Shown: one piece after another, positions 8,737 to 16,802 of the stretch
How the letters are laid out: the number at the start of each line of letters is the position of its first letter
Position numbering within the stretch: the stretch's first letter is position 1
Assembly: GCA_011050085.1 (NCBI GenBank)
Contig: DRGL01000040.1
Span: forward strand, 62,001-126,000
From: Pricia antarctica
GTDB lineage: Bacteria; Bacteroidota; Bacteroidia; Flavobacteriales; Flavobacteriaceae
Direction of reading: 5' to 3'
DNA length: 64,000 nt
Position numbers and translations under genes: made by a program
The notes under the pieces: model-generated
Seen by the model: only the letters and a program-made list of their open reading frames with translations
What the model was told of the DNA's origin: nothing
The model's database searches: none

Positions 8737-9597
8737 ATGATCACCGACAATGGTAATCGGAAATCCGTGTATATGAGTATGAAGGCGAGGCCCGTTGGTC
8801 TAAATCGATTAGGTATCGGAAACACTCAAGTTTCTATTGATATCAATGCAAGAGTGTTAAATGAGAATTATGGTCTAGGTTTTTGTATGGACACACTTGA
8901 TCAATTGATGGATATACTTAAAAAAAGTGGTATTGAATTACATCATGACTTCTTAAAAGAATCTGTTTTGAGCCTAGTTCATGTCAAAAATGACGTTAAT
9001 GTCCATATTGAAAATTTACTGTCGGAATTCGCAATGATTACCCCGAAAAGGTTTTATACAACTTACCGTAAAAATAGTATCACTTTGGAGAGTATTAACA
9101 AGCATCATAAAACAACCACTTGTATATATGGAAAGTATGCTGAAATGGTTAGTAATAAAACTAAATACGAAGGCCTGGAAATAGATTTGAAAGATTTCGA
9201 AGGCATTTCGCGGGTCGAAAGCAAATTTAATGGCTGGCGGACCGTTGCAAAGTTCTTTGGTACTCGAAACTTTATCGACATCCTCAAACAAGAAAATGTA
9301 AACAGTATACTGATAAACAACATTCTTAATGGGCAATTAATGGAAACACCTCAACTTGATTTGAGCCGTTTTAAGACAATTTCCCAATTGAGCGACTATG
9401 CTAAGGCAAAACTGCTTTTTGACCACACTGACGGTAATATTGAGCTAATCAAGCATGAGTTTAAGCTGCGACTAGGAGAAAAAACGAAAGTAAACTATCA
9501 AATGAGGAAAATCGAAAAATTGTTGCCATTTGTTCAAAACCCAGAAGGTAGAATTCTGAAAAGCATTATTGAATTAAAACAACAACTTAAAGAGTAG
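8737..9597 (+). CDS. Replication-initiator-like protein, 5' end uncertain
   Basis: From the first ATG (8737) this encodes 286 residues. The pattern resembles the G2P/X group of phage and plasmid replication proteins: a segment like LSLVHVKNDVNVHIENL (family style vDitkNi), CIYGKYAEM (family style Y-x-K near a catalytic tyrosine) and ISRVESKFNGWRTV (family style R-x-E). This is motif resemblance only. The reading frame stays open upstream to 8647 and reads SLDNIKLKGSNDYIVDWN, which looks like the conserved family N-terminus, yet no ATG, GTG or TTG exists there. Either an unusual start is used, a downstream ATG gives a shortened protein, or the gene has lost its start. In this element it would drive autonomous or rolling-circle replication after excision. 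Confidence 0.5.
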   Translation: MITDNGNRKSVYMSMKARPVGLNRLGIGNTQVSIDINARVLNENYGLGFCMDTLDQLMDILKKSGIELHHDFLKESVLSLVHVKNDVNVHIENLLSEFAMITPKRFYTTYRKNSITLESINKHHKTTTCIYGKYAEMVSNKTKYEGLEIDLKDFEGISRVESKFNGWRTVAKFFGTRNFIDILKQENVNSILINNILNGQLMETPQLDLSRFKTISQLSDYAKAKLLFDHTDGNIELIKHEFKLRLGEKTKVNYQMRKIEKLLPFVQNPEGRILKSIIELKQQLKE

Positions 9598-9880
9598 TCT
9601 GTCGACTTTGATCCCTTCTTGAAAACTATTTCATTTTCATATAGTTCAAAAATAACTTGTATTTCTATTCAGGGAGGGTTTGCTTGCAGAAAGCTATGCA
9701 AAATTAGGTTTTACCATATCTCAGTCAATATATCCTAGATATTTCAAGAGAACGATTGTTGAAACGATAGCAACGACTATTCTCAGTATCAACTTTTCAA
9801 CCGTGGTATTGAAAAGCCAAAAACGTCCGACCTTATCATATTGGTTTAAACGCATACCTTAAATATACTATTTTTGAACG
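9598..9880. other. Intergenic, possible gene debris
   Basis: This 283-base stretch holds short open frames in two phases. One is a TTG-started frame of 60 codons at 9680-9862; the other runs through 9780-9850. They could be debris of a frameshifted gene, but none has a recognisable motif. A sequence TATTTTTG at 9869-9876 matches the Bacteroidota -7 promoter box and lies directly before the broken gene at 9881. Confidence 0.35.
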
Positions 9881-10102
9881 ATGGAGCTATACGAGTACAA
9901 AATACTATCTCAGAAAAAGTAATGGGACGAGATTTGGAGAAATGGGCATCACTTGGAAAATCGGATAGATACCGATAAAAAATTTTCATTGAATTCACTT
10001 CATATGTTCTTCGTTGAGGTGCAAGTATCGAAAGATGATAGGATACTGGGAAAGATTGAATTTGAAACCGGAAGACTGCTAAACAAGTATTCGGGCAAAT
10101 AA
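9881..10102 (+). pseudogene. Small conserved hypothetical broken by one stop codon
   Basis: From the ATG at 9881 the frame reads MELYEYKILSQKK, then TAA at 9920-9922, then continues as WDEIWRNGHHLENRIDTDKK and ends with LGKIEFETGRLLNKYSGK at 10102. Read through, it gives 73 codons. The pattern (Y-E-Y near the start, WDxxWxNG, an xR basic turn, LHxFFVEVxxxxxxI, FxTGxLLxKY) fits a small protein family common next to accessory genes in Flavobacteriia, whose function is not known to me. A single base change in a CAA or GAA codon explains the stop. A perfect TAnnTTTG box sits 4 bases upstream of the ATG. The other possibility is a short protein from the internal ATG at 10004. Confidence 0.6.
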
Positions 10103-10123
10103 ATTAATTATGAAAAATTTCCA

Positions 10124-10402
10124 TTATTTCCTCTCCATTTCCCATCCCTCGTAAGGAACGCTCCAAAATCCTAAGACTGGCATTATTAAAAAAACTACAC
10201 GAGAAGGATAGCGATAAAATAAATTGAGATGTATGCCTTCGGTATCCATTTCATATTCAAAATAAAAACCTTGTAAGGTGATAGGTCTAGAACTATAAAG
10301 ACCGGCATCCTTTAATGCACATTCATACCGTTCCTTACCTACTTCTTTGAGTAAGTTGCGAACCGCCTTTTTGGAATAATTCCTAAATACTATTTTGGAC
10401 AT
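10124..10402 (-). CDS. Small hypothetical protein (92 aa)
   Basis: I do not recognise it. The sequence MSKIVFRNYSKKAVRNLLKE begins with basic, helical character; a hydrophobic patch (RVVFLIMPVLGFW) near residues 70-82 could contact a membrane but is short. Composition and codon use look like a real protein. It is oriented opposite to its neighbours and lies 21 bases from the end of the broken small gene. Its start codon sits within a nested inverted repeat (10373-10426) that could act as an operator. Function unknown. Confidence 0.6.
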   Translation of the reverse strand: MSKIVFRNYSKKAVRNLLKEVGKERYECALKDAGLYSSRPITLQGFYFEYEMDTEGIHLNLFYRYPSRVVFLIMPVLGFWSVPYEGWEMERK

Positions 10403-10426
10403 ATTCCAAATTGCAGGAATTATTCC
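10373..10426. promoter_or_regulatory. Nested inverted repeat over a start codon
   Basis: Outer arms GGAATAATTCC (10373-10383) and GGAATTATTCC (10416-10426) are perfect reverse complements. Between them lies TTTGGA-CATAT-TCCAAA (10394-10410). The ATG of the 92-residue minus-strand gene (10402-10400) is inside the inner dyad, and the outer right arm is upstream of it. This arrangement fits an operator for autoregulation or an RNA hairpin that masks the start; it is unproven. Confidence 0.45.
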
Positions 10427-10494
10427 TATTCTTTATAATTGATATGGGGATTTAACACAAAATATTTATTTTAGATATAATCAAAAAAGAAGAC

Positions 10495-11244
10495 ATGTGC
10501 TATAACACTAGGGTTTCAAGAAAAAAAGACGAGTTGGAAGCCAGGTACCATATTAAGGCGTTGATAGGGGAAATGAAGGAGAACGATGAACTGATTCATA
10601 ATAGTGCTAACGGTTTTGCACATCCTAATATGTGGATTATTCCCCAAGAAAAACCAAAGAACATGATACCGGTTATGTGGGGCCTTATACCCCACTACAA
10701 AAAAGGGGTCGACCCCAAAGAATACTATAAAGAAACCATTCGTTGGGGTTCCGGTCTGAACGCTAAGTCCGAAAAGCTTTTTGATTCAAATAATTACAAG
10801 GCGAGTGCCCTTACACGTCGGTGCATTGTTCCCGTAGACGGCTTTTACGAACCCCATAGGATAGAACACATCAAGAAACCCTATTCCATTCCTTTTTATT
10901 TCGAACGTAAAGACGGTCTCCCTATTAATTTGGCCGGTATCTATGCCGTAGCTGGAAATTTGGTAACGTTTTCAATTTTGACAAAGGCTGCCACACCCAT
11001 GTTCGCTGAAATTCACAACAAGAAGAATCGTAGACCGGTACTATTGCAAGATGACGATATAGAGGTTTGGCTTGATAACGGATTGAATGAGTCGGATGTA
11101 AAGAAGGTTATAGAGGATGACCTTCCGGATTCGCAAATCAATACTTGGCCGATCAGCAAAGACCTATACAAAAGAAACGGGGAAGCCGATCGAGCGGATA
11201 TAACAGATCAAGTCGATTATCCAGATCTTCAAATTACGTATTAA
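10495..11244 (+). CDS. SRAP family protein (YedK/HMCES-like)
   Basis: A 249-residue member of the SOS response-associated peptidase family. The family forms a stable thiazolidine crosslink with abasic sites in single-stranded DNA through the amino-terminal cysteine. Key residues are all visible: Met-Cys2 at the start (MCYNTR), N89 (LNAKSEK), E119 in GFYEP and H174 in AEIHNKKNRRPVL. Length fits the family (about 220-250). The start must be the ATG at 10495, because Cys2 has to follow the initiator Met. It lies inside the integrative element. SRAP genes are common on mobile elements, where they may protect single-stranded replication or transfer intermediates. Confidence 0.92.
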   Translation: MCYNTRVSRKKDELEARYHIKALIGEMKENDELIHNSANGFAHPNMWIIPQEKPKNMIPVMWGLIPHYKKGVDPKEYYKETIRWGSGLNAKSEKLFDSNNYKASALTRRCIVPVDGFYEPHRIEHIKKPYSIPFYFERKDGLPINLAGIYAVAGNLVTFSILTKAATPMFAEIHNKKNRRPVLLQDDDIEVWLDNGLNESDVKKVIEDDLPDSQINTWPISKDLYKRNGEADRADITDQVDYPDLQITY

Positions 11245-11321
11245 AATTAGGACAAGTTTATTTTTGGAACTGCCGACGTAACAAATAATTAATTGATTTT
11301 AACCCCTCGTTGAGTACCGTT

Positions 11322-14300
11322 TTAACAATCTTCAACTAACTTTATTTCATCCTCTTTTAAACCAAAAAGCGAATAAACTATATTATCAATTTTTTTATCT
11401 ATTTTTTTAATCTCCAATTCAAGAGCATTGGCCTCAGACTTCTTTTTATTGAAAAAAGCCATCCATTCTGCTTCTTCATCTAAACTTAATTTATAAACCT
11501 TTGCTTTTTTGAGCTCTGCCAGAAAACCTTTGAAATTCAAACTAGGCCATGCCTTTAAATTTTTGCTCGGCTTAGGTAAACTAAATTTTGTTTGTAACAA
11601 GGTTGAAAAATTATTTTCCAACTTTTGGTAAATTTCTTTCTTCATAAGTATTTCATCGACCAGAAGACATACAGATTCTTGTAAATAAACATCGGCCTCT
11701 GGTATAGGTATTAATGACAATGGCTTATTAAAGTATTCACGAGAATTGCCTTTCGGTTTTCCTATAAATCCATAAAACCAGTTGATCAGAGTAGAGTTAA
11801 GCACAGCCACTATAAACTTTGTCGAAAATTTAGGGGAATTAATTCGTATTGCCCTTACATCACCACCATTATTAAAAAGTTGCTTGTCATCGTATCCAAA
11901 ACGATTATGCTGAGCTCGATAGGGGACCAATATTTTTTCTGCCGAATCGAATACTTCTTTATTGGACGGTCGATGTAATCGCCACCAAGCATATTCTCCA
12001 GTTTTTGGACCTCTTCGGTTCAGTAGAACTTCCTTGTTCTGTTCTAAATAATGATATGCGTTTGGATACATCTCTCTGCTAAAATCATTATCTGCATAAA
12101 TTACATATTGGTAACTGTAGTCTACAGAATATTTATGTATGTCACTATTTTTAATGCATTTTCTTAATACACCTTCTTCGATATTAAATTTATCAATAAC
12201 AGCGGTGCTTAGTGTAAAAACTTCGTTATTTCCTGTCTCTGGTCCCTTTACAATCTCCGATATTTCCCCTAATAAAGACCGACCATTATTTAACTTTTTC
12301 AATAGGGAGAGTTTGTCATTATCCGCTATCACCCAATTATTTACTAGGTCGCTTCTTCTGAGTTTGACCCTTTCGTAATAATTGGATGCGATTACTATCT
12401 CAGAAATTGTATCGTTTGATGCGTAAGTATCAAATAATACCGAGTCTTCAACTGGAGTTTTATCTGCAATAACGATTGCGGTATGAACATTTGCATCCTT
12501 AAAAACATGATAGTTCTCGAAATTGATGATATGCTTCAAATGATTTGCTAAATAATTTCTTATTCCTTTTGCATATTCATTCCCAATAAAGTAATTTGAA
12601 GTAATTACCCCAAATGAACCTTTAGCTTTTAACATCGCCAACCCGATATATAAAAAATAATACATTAAATCATTATACCCGGTGTGAATAGATGAGTATT
12701 TCTTTTTAAATAATTCATGTACTTCAATAGGGAACTCACTCATACTCACATATGGAGGATTTCCAATCACTACATCAAAACCTCCCTTAGCAAAAACATT
12801 TGAAAATTCATCTTGCCAGTTAAAGGCTAAATCACCTGCTACCTCTGGGTCGTCTATAAGACTATTTCCACATTTAATGTTTCTACTAAGCGAAGTAAGT
12901 TTACGTCCTTTTTGCGCGGTGCGTAACCATAAGGAGAGACGTGCAATTTCTACGCTTTCTTCGTTTATATCTACCCCATAAATGTTGCTCTCTAATATGT
13001 GGTTCTCAACATCTTGGAAAACAATACTGCCTTCAAATAATTGTGCTTCTAATTCATCTACATATCGGTGTTCGGCTATCAGAAACTCCAAAGCTTGGTT
13101 GAGAAACGCGCCCGAACCACAAGCAGGGTCGCAAATGGTTAATTTTAATAGCCAGCCGCGATACTGTTTCAGCTGGGTATCCAGTCTCTTAATTGTTGCT
13201 CTTTTACGGCCTTTGCGGTCTTTGGCAAACTCTAAATCATCTATGCCTATTTCGGTCTTTTTATCTTGGCACATTACACCAATGGTATTATCTATAATGT
13301 ATTTAGTAATATACTTTGGAGTATAAAATACACCATCCTTCTTTCGCTTAGTTTTGCTTTTGTCAACTTCTTCCCCCGCCAATTGTGCGCGTACATTTTC
13401 AATGTCATTTAGACTATGCTCAAATATGTGGCCAAGAATGTTAGTATCAACCTCATCGGCAAAATCGTAGTTCGTGAGTCTGATGCAGTAATTTTCTAAA
13501 ATGGCGTCACTAATTAGCAGTCCGTCTAATAGTTGGTCTGTCTTAAACAATCCACCGTTATAAGCGTGTATTTTATACTTGGTTCCCTTATAGCCATCGT
13601 TCATATACCCGAAATATTTCTTAAATCGACTGTATAACGGTTTGTATTCGTCTAACTCATTTAACTGTTTCCATTGCTTGACAATTATGCTAATGCTATT
13701 AGGCGGCAAAAGCCCTTTGTCTTCAGAAAAGAAGATAAATAAGAAACGATCTAATAGCTTTTGACTTTTCTTGTAAAGTAATAATGGTTCGTGCTGAGGG
13801 TTCCGCAATACCATGTCTTCCCATAAGGCACTTTTAAATGCCGAATAATCAGCATACAAAGCTTTTGTGATTTTTTCCTCTTGCAGAAGGCTTTCCTCTT
13901 TTACCTTCGCAGGAATTCCATTTAGAAGATTGTCTTTTTGCAACAACAACCACAAAAGTTTAAACTGCCCTGCTGTAAGGGTAAATAAGTTAAACTCCTC
14001 GTGTTCTACCGCATTATGTACATAAAACCGCAGCTTTTCAAAGTTGCTGGTAATTACATACACACAATCAGGCTGGTTGTTCTTGTAGTTAAATGCTTGG
14101 TCGGTGACTTTGGTCAGGTTTTTTGTGTTGGTGCCTTTTAGTTCAATTACCGCAATGGCGGCACCATCTGCCTTTAGAATAGCCCCGTCTGTTTTCTTGG
14201 CATCTTTGATGTTCTTTAGCTCGGTGGTTAAGTTGAAATTGGCATCGGGATTCATGGTGTATCCGAATACATTCACAAAAAACTCCATCAAAAATTTTTG

Positions 14301-14450
14301 CTGAAACTGCTCTTCCTTACTATTACGGATATTCTGCTGTATCTCTTTATTAAGAAAATAACTAAGGTATTTATTATAAGCATTTGCAACTTGTTCAGCA
14401 TCTTGAGTTGCTAGGTATTTATTTAATACTGATGATTGAAATAATGACAT
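11322..14450 (-). CDS. Type IIG restriction enzyme/adenine methyltransferase fusion
   Basis: A single 1042-residue chain combining endonuclease, methylase and specificity parts. The N-terminus has a PD-(D/E)xK nuclease pattern: D88 (KTDGAIL) followed by E103-L-K105 (VIELKGT). The central N6-adenine methylase of the Eco57I/TaqI class has motif I DPACGSGAFL (441-450), a helical YGVDINEESVEIARLSLWLR block and motif IV NPPY (564-567). The C-terminal third (about 700-960) fits a TaqI-like specificity domain (SEIVKGPETGNNEVF, then STLINWFYGFIGK), ending in a coiled coil. Length fits type IIG/IIL enzymes. It cuts foreign DNA and methylates the host at the same site. No separate methylase or specificity gene is adjacent, so it should act alone. 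Confidence 0.9.
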   Translation of the reverse strand: MSLFQSSVLNKYLATQDAEQVANAYNKYLSYFLNKEIQQNIRNSKEEQFQQKFLMEFFVNVFGYTMNPDANFNLTTELKNIKDAKKTDGAILKADGAAIAVIELKGTNTKNLTKVTDQAFNYKNNQPDCVYVITSNFEKLRFYVHNAVEHEEFNLFTLTAGQFKLLWLLLQKDNLLNGIPAKVKEESLLQEEKITKALYADYSAFKSALWEDMVLRNPQHEPLLLYKKSQKLLDRFLFIFFSEDKGLLPPNSISIIVKQWKQLNELDEYKPLYSRFKKYFGYMNDGYKGTKYKIHAYNGGLFKTDQLLDGLLISDAILENYCIRLTNYDFADEVDTNILGHIFEHSLNDIENVRAQLAGEEVDKSKTKRKKDGVFYTPKYITKYIIDNTIGVMCQDKKTEIGIDDLEFAKDRKGRKRATIKRLDTQLKQYRGWLLKLTICDPACGSGAFLNQALEFLIAEHRYVDELEAQLFEGSIVFQDVENHILESNIYGVDINEESVEIARLSLWLRTAQKGRKLTSLSRNIKCGNSLIDDPEVAGDLAFNWQDEFSNVFAKGGFDVVIGNPPYVSMSEFPIEVHELFKKKYSSIHTGYNDLMYYFLYIGLAMLKAKGSFGVITSNYFIGNEYAKGIRNYLANHLKHIINFENYHVFKDANVHTAIVIADKTPVEDSVLFDTYASNDTISEIVIASNYYERVKLRRSDLVNNWVIADNDKLSLLKKLNNGRSLLGEISEIVKGPETGNNEVFTLSTAVIDKFNIEEGVLRKCIKNSDIHKYSVDYSYQYVIYADNDFSREMYPNAYHYLEQNKEVLLNRRGPKTGEYAWWRLHRPSNKEVFDSAEKILVPYRAQHNRFGYDDKQLFNNGGDVRAIRINSPKFSTKFIVAVLNSTLINWFYGFIGKPKGNSREYFNKPLSLIPIPEADVYLQESVCLLVDEILMKKEIYQKLENNFSTLLQTKFSLPKPSKNLKAWPSLNFKGFLAELKKAKVYKLSLDEEAEWMAFFNKKKSEANALELEIKKIDKKIDNIVYSLFGLKEDEIKLVEDC

Positions 14451-14622
14451 AGATATTTTCTAAACTTTTTCGTTTCTGCCAAAGGTTTACAGTGTTAAAA
14501 AATAACAATAGTGGTAGATTGTATGGATTCCTTTCCGCAACTAACCAGCTTGATTGGTTTACATTGATTTCTATTTGATACTTTGCCTGTTATTACTATT
14601 ACAAAATGCTGGCGTCAAGTTT
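14451..14622. other. Short intergenic region upstream of the type IIG gene
   Basis: These 172 AT-rich bases lie between two minus-strand genes. They should contain the promoter of the restriction gene, but I cannot point to a convincing -7/-33 pair. Confidence 0.35.
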
Positions 14623-15093
14623 CTATCCATCCTCATCAAAAAAATATAGAACAGCAATTGCTGCAATGTGTTTTTTGTCATATTTAAAACCCGCAGGAAA
14701 ACAAATAACATGGCTAGCAGAGGAAATATTATTTGTTATATATATATCCTTAGTATGCTTTGCAAATGAAGACCTTAGATATATGTCAATTGTATGCTGT
14801 GCTTGTGAATTTCTGAAGAAAATATCATCAGTGTAATTTGTTTGCCTATCATTAACAGAAACATCACAATAATTTCCAGAGTTAGAAATGTAAATATCTT
14901 TAGTATTACGGGTTCTAATATCAGAAAAATACACATCAATAGTATGCTGGGCTTGGCTAGATCGAAAATATATATCCTTAGTGTGTTGTGCCTGATTACT
15001 GGCAAAAAATACATCTTGCGAATAAGTAATTTGAGAGGGAAGAATTATTAATATAATTATTGCTAATAGCCTTTTAAATTGAAAATTGTTCAT
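14623..15093 (-). CDS. Exported 13-residue-repeat protein, DUF6150-like
   Basis: A 156-residue protein with a signal peptide (MNNFQFKRLLAIIILIILPS, cleavage near TYSQ). It then has tandem units of 13 residues: DVFFASNQAQHTK, DIYFRSSQAQHTI, DVYFSDIRTRNTK, DIYISNSG (followed by a longer, diverged spacer), DIFFRNSQAQHTI, DIYLRSSFAKHTK and DIYITNN. The regular strand-turn pattern, with D-[IV]-[YF]-[FIL] and SQAQHT, resembles DUF6150, a Bacteroidota family whose repeats read like KIYFVDYESQADL, and suggests a small beta-solenoid. The final part (ICFPAGFKYDKKHIAAIAVLYF) would cap it. It sits between the type IIG enzyme and a small HTH gene. Function unknown; periplasmic or surface location is inferred from the signal peptide. 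It looks AT-rich. Confidence 0.75.
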   Translation of the reverse strand: MNNFQFKRLLAIIILIILPSQITYSQDVFFASNQAQHTKDIYFRSSQAQHTIDVYFSDIRTRNTKDIYISNSGNYCDVSVNDRQTNYTDDIFFRNSQAQHTIDIYLRSSFAKHTKDIYITNNISSASHVICFPAGFKYDKKHIAAIAVLYFFDEDG

Positions 15094-15462
15094 AATTTTT
15101 ATCTATTGCATTTATAGCACGCCATCAACTAATATTTTAAGTAGTATAATTAATTCTGATTTAGTAAGATAAAAAGTTCAAAATATTATCGGCTTTGATA
15201 TTAAATCGAACCCAGTGGGTTGTAAATAATAGGTTTTCTTTTAAGCCGCTTGATTAATAATGTACGTATGGGTAATGAGATTATGTGAAGCCCCCACTTT
15301 TTTTAAAAGTCAAATTTTTAAGTTTTATTGTTTTGAGCTAGTTTAGATTCATGTAATAATTATTGCAAGTTTGCATCCTACTTTATCGAAAATCAAAATA
15401 TGGGAGAAGTAAACTTATGTTTACATTCACGGATAATCGGACATTTGTAGCTTCATTTAGAC
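15094..15462. other. AT-rich intergenic region
   Basis: This 369-base region lies upstream of the repeat-protein gene and downstream of the minus-strand HTH gene. I find no coding frame or clear hairpin. It should hold the promoter of the repeat-protein gene. Confidence 0.4.
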
Positions 15463-15828
15463 TTACATTTTACCTGAATCACTGATGCGTCTCATCGGAC
15501 GCTTTTGACTATCATTAGATGTGGGATTTATGCGTTTCATGCGCCTTTTCGAATTTAAGCTTTTGCTTGCGAGATAAAGCTTAAGTTTAGATTCTAAATA
15601 ATAATATCTATTTCCAAATTTTCCATGTGGCACAGAACCCTTTGATGTCAACTTTCGCAGAGTTGATAAGCTTATACCAAGTATTTTAGAAGCTTCATGG
15701 CAATCGATTGGTTTTTGCCTGTTAATATAAGATTTAGACTTTAAATTGGCAACATCAGTTTCAAGTTGCGTTATTCGATCAGTCAAATTTTGAAGATTTT
15801 CAAAGGATTTAGTGGTGCGCTTTCCCAT
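15463..15828 (-). CDS. HTH_17/MerR-like small DNA-binding protein with coiled coil
   Basis: A 121-residue protein with the ATG at 15828 as start (MGKRTTKSFENLQNLTD); a TTG two codons upstream is possible. Residues about 10-35 form a heptad-like coiled coil (LQNLTDRITQLETDVANLKS). Then comes an excisionase-type HTH: DCHEASKILGISLSTLRKLT, a wing SVPHGKFGNRYYYLES and a last helix KLKLYLASKSL. The basic C-terminal tail (about 90-121, rich in K and R) may add DNA contacts. It differs from the HTH protein at 7788, so the element encodes two such proteins. It could regulate the cargo half, or be the directionality factor of an older element. Confidence 0.75.
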   Translation of the reverse strand: MGKRTTKSFENLQNLTDRITQLETDVANLKSKSYINRQKPIDCHEASKILGISLSTLRKLTSKGSVPHGKFGNRYYYLESKLKLYLASKSLNSKRRMKRINPTSNDSQKRPMRRISDSGKM

Positions 15829-16100
15829 CAACAAACATTATAAATTTTATCGATAAATTATTCTAGTTGTGTAATAATTTCCGAATCAGATTTTTAAAAG
15901 TAAAAAAAAATTTAGGACTGTACTTTCTATTACGAAATAAATAGCTATAATTTTCTAAATATTTATTTAGCCGATTTTATGAATAAAACTTAAACTCGCA
16001 ATAACTTCCCATATTAAAATAAGATTTGTTCAATGTTTAAATTAGGATTTTGGGGAACTAGTTATTTTCATATCAATTTTTATAAGAGTCAATTATCCAC
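15829..16100. other. AT-rich intergenic region
   Basis: This 272-base AT-rich stretch lies upstream of the coiled-coil HTH gene. No gene or hairpin is seen. Confidence 0.35.
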
Positions 16101-16514
16101 CTATCTCAAGTTTTTTAACTTTCTTGCCAGTTCAGCCGCCAATTGCTCGATACTCTTTTTTTTTAATTGTTTTTCCCGCGCCCATTTTAGGGTCATGCGC
16201 TCTCTACTAGTTTCCCTGACACGGGCTTTATCCGTTTCGATATTGCCCTCCTTAAAACGGCTAGAAATGCCCCCGATTATAAGGTTTTGCATGATAACCT
16301 TATCATAATTTGCTAAAGCGGCTTTGCGCATTGCCCTTTGAAGTTCAACGCTCTGTATTCCCTTTCTCGGGTTGAAACCGAACTTCGCTTTATACTCTTT
16401 GGCATTTAGGCCATGCCTTTTGTTTACGTGCAGCAATAATCTATCGTAGGCAACTTCACAAATTTTACAAATGGGTTGATTTTTGGTATTGTAGTTTGGG
16501 GTGTTGTAGGTCAT
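16101..16514 (-). CDS. Ros/MucR-like zinc-finger protein
   Basis: A 137-residue protein. Near the N-terminus is a C2H2 zinc-finger pattern C16-x2-C19-x9-H29-x4-H34 (ICKICEVAYDRLLLHVNKRH) followed by GLNAKEYKAKFGFN. This reproduces the MucR/Ros family order of finger, then HGLT-xx-EY-xx-K-[WF]-G. The rest is strongly basic and helical (RETSRERMTLKWAREKQLKK) and probably binds DNA or RNA. MucR/Ros proteins are best known as regulators in Proteobacteria; short finger-plus-basic-helix relatives occur on phages and mobile elements of many phyla. Here it could regulate the SIR2-like gene or the island as a whole. The regulatory role is inferred. Confidence 0.65.
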   Translation of the reverse strand: MTYNTPNYNTKNQPICKICEVAYDRLLLHVNKRHGLNAKEYKAKFGFNPRKGIQSVELQRAMRKAALANYDKVIMQNLIIGGISSRFKEGNIETDKARVRETSRERMTLKWAREKQLKKKSIEQLAAELARKLKNLR

Positions 16515-16802
16515 CGTATATCGGTGGATTTAAAAAGTTAGTAATAATACCGATTTTCCCGAATCAAAATAAAAATATTAAAACGGTGGCATAATCAAAA
16601 AAAAAGCTTTTGACCTCCAATTAAATTAGGGATATTTCGGTTTTAATATAACGAAAAAAAGGTAGGTATAGATATACTTTAGACTGTCATAAAAGGGTGC
16701 AAAATGATTAAGCCCTCCGATTAAGCAGAAATCAAAAAATCAAGGAAATAACTGTTACAAGTGTGCATGCACAAATACACATTAAACTTGGCATCTATAA
16801 GA
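16515..16802. other. Intergenic region downstream of SIR2-like gene
   Basis: These 288 AT-rich bases lie between two minus-strand genes. No coding frame is evident. The promoter of the zinc-finger gene should be here. Confidence 0.35.

Noticed and set aside
14606-14836. Plus-strand open frame across the repeat-protein gene
   Set aside because: It is the antisense of the DUF6150-like repeat gene; its composition is only the mirror of the repeats, and it has no start or motif of its own.
14623-15093. CRISPR array or DNA repeat suggested by periodic sequence
   Set aside because: The periodicity (39 bases, i.e. 13 codons) is that of protein repeats. The DNA copies are diverged at silent sites and in frame, with no spacers.
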